From positions 65,778-105,628 of the forward strand of contig CAJXNO010000006.1 of the NCBI GenBank assembly GCA_913057205.1: a stretch of DNA of 39,851 nt, written 5' to 3'. The notes below the pieces were generated by a model. It ran no database searches. It was not told the origin of the DNA and saw nothing but the letters and a program-made list of their open reading frames with translations. This DNA comes from an uncultured Flavobacteriales bacterium (GTDB taxonomy: Bacteria > Bacteroidota > Bacteroidia > Flavobacteriales_G > Salibacteraceae). The position numbers were made by a program, and so were the translations under genes. Shown here one piece after another: positions 38,969 to 39,851 of the stretch (position 1 is the first letter of the stretch; each line of letters opens with the position of its first letter).

Positions 38969-39851
38969 TTATTGTAAGCTGTACTGCACCGGCAGCACCA
39001 TCTTTACTTTCACAGGGATTTCATCTTTTCTTCCTGCTTCCCACTTTGGCATGTTTCGGATGATTGCTATGGCAGGCTCGGAAAGGCGCGCATCGTCAAA
39101 ATTGTCGACGTCTCCTCCTTCCCCGGCTGAGGTAACATCTACCCGAACGGCTTCATAATCACTGTGCGTGCCGTCTTCATTCACCGTAAACTGAATGAAA
39201 ACACGACCTTCAACTCCCTCGGCCTTGAGATCCTCAGGGTAATAAAAGTTTTCTTGAAAATAGGCGACAAGCTCTTCATTGCCACCCGGAAAGGACGGCA
39301 TGAGATCCAGCTCGTCTTGTGGTCCGTAGACCTTCTCTTCTGGTTTTGGCTTGATGACGTCTTCTACCGCCGTTTTCTGAGCGCTCTCTGCAACGCCTGG
39401 TTCATTCGTACATGCCGTGATCCAAACGGATGCGGCGATGGCCGGTAGGATGAGGGCATACCATACCCCCGAACGCTTGCCGGACTTGCTTTTGTTCATT
39501 TTCATAATACGTTGTTTTATCAATGGTTGATTAAAGAATGTGTTCGTCAATGGAAAGAGCTTGGTCTCAAAGGCTTGGTTAAGCAAGCTGTGTTGGTAAT
39601 AGCTGCCGTATATATGATGAACCTCCTCATCTGCGATGAACTCGTGGTTGAGTTGCACCTCTTTGGCGGCCCAATGCACGAAGGGATTGAACCAACAGAA
39701 GACCCGGGCCAAGGCAAAGAGCAAGACATCTACAGAATGCCATTGTCTGCGGTGCACTTCTTCGTGCTCTAAGATCATCTTGCGCATCGATGGATCGATG
39801 GCTGAGCCAATCTGAATGCTGTTGAAGAAAGAGAAGGCGTGGCTTCCCTCA
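38969..39851 (-). CDS. M56 (BlaR1-type) peptidase fused to a TonB C-terminal domain (5' end outside window)
   Basis: The frame stays open to the right edge, adding about 21 residues (ending HAFSFFNSIQIGSAIDPS) before the first Met at 39787, so this is the C-terminal part of a longer protein. The metallopeptidase motif HEEVH, followed by RRQWHSVD, is intact, and NHEFIADEEV gives the downstream Glu. A membrane helix follows (VWYALILPAIAASVWITA). The C-terminal ~90 residues form a TonB-like domain (EGVEGRVFIQFTVNEDG, ending KVKMVLPVQYSLQ). Such fusions are common in Bacteroidota, usually beside a BlaI-type repressor gene, here outside the window. Likely role: membrane sensor-protease. Confidence 0.9.
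   Translation of the reverse strand, partial: EGSHAFSFFNSIQIGSAIDPSMRKMILEHEEVHRRQWHSVDVLLFALARVFCWFNPFVHWAAKEVQLNHEFIADEEVHHIYGSYYQHSLLNQAFETKLFPLTNTFFNQPLIKQRIMKMNKSKSGKRSGVWYALILPAIAASVWITACTNEPGVAESAQKTAVEDVIKPKPEEKVYGPQDELDLMPSFPGGNEELVAYFQENFYYPEDLKAEGVEGRVFIQFTVNEDGTHSDYEAVRVDVTSAGEGGDVDNFDDARLSEPAIAIIRNMPKWEAGRKDEIPVKVKMVLPVQYSLQ

Overview
The window looks like chromosomal DNA from a member of the Bacteroidota, most likely order Flavobacteriales. Evidence: gliding genes gldB and gldC, a fused ccoNO oxidase gene, a single-haem CcoP, a two-subunit KorAB, an M56/TonB fusion, many outer-membrane beta-barrels and lipoproteins, and promoters with the TAnnTTTG element of the Bacteroidota housekeeping sigma factor. 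The GC content is near 50 percent by eye, which is high for a classic Flavobacterium and fits a Cryomorphaceae/Schleiferiaceae-like lineage better; that placement is tentative. I saw no rRNA, tRNA, CRISPR array, insertion sequence or prophage gene. No gene-free stretch exceeds 300 bases; the largest gap is about 175.

Layout. 1-922 (+): end of an Mrp/ApbC ATPase gene and a small NifU-C (Nfu) gene, both Fe-S biogenesis. 1079-3013 (+): an ECF sigma factor and a putative envelope-spanning partner with one inner-membrane helix, a long Ser/Thr-rich linker and an outer-membrane barrel. 2975-15598 (-): gldB-gldC, a PKD lipoprotein with a strong terminator, then a tight set of DUF4856-like lipoprotein, imelysin-like lipoprotein, HTTM (vitamin K carboxylase-like) membrane protein and FecA-like TonB-dependent receptor, followed by DAHP synthase/chorismate mutase, a LysM protein and recJ. 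15636-17208 (+): an outer-membrane barrel gene and nadE. 17209-20102 (-): korA-korB. 20247-23554 (+): a large lipoprotein and an outer-membrane DUF5723-like protein, translationally coupled. 23580-36010 (-): a microaerobic respiration block of ccoS, ccoNO, ccoQ, ccoP, ccoG, ccoH, a SafE-like transporter, hemN, a small TerB-like protein, a PAS histidine kinase, a response regulator with a CRP-type output, and two universal stress proteins. 36186-38879 (+): a cysteine-free Crp/Fnr regulator, a DinB-like protein and a secreted MORN/TPR-like protein. 38969-39851 (-): an M56 peptidase/TonB fusion running off the right edge.

How they work together. The right third reads as one low-oxygen unit: cbb3 oxidase subunits, their assembly factors, anaerobic haem synthesis and two Crp/Fnr-type regulators. 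Two FNR-box-like sites nearby (upstream of the usp pair and of the DinB-like gene) are 12/14 identical, lie in the same orientation and stand exactly 22 bases from near-identical -7 elements. A third palindrome lies between ccoS and the Fnr-like gene.

The best candidate for an under-described system is the DUF4856/imelysin/HTTM/receptor operon. Its reading frames overlap or nearly touch. Its promoter carries a perfect 7-bp-arm inverted repeat over the predicted transcript start and a G7 tract in the spacer. The imelysin lacks the usual GxHxxE histidine, while the DUF4856 partner has an HHWDE motif.
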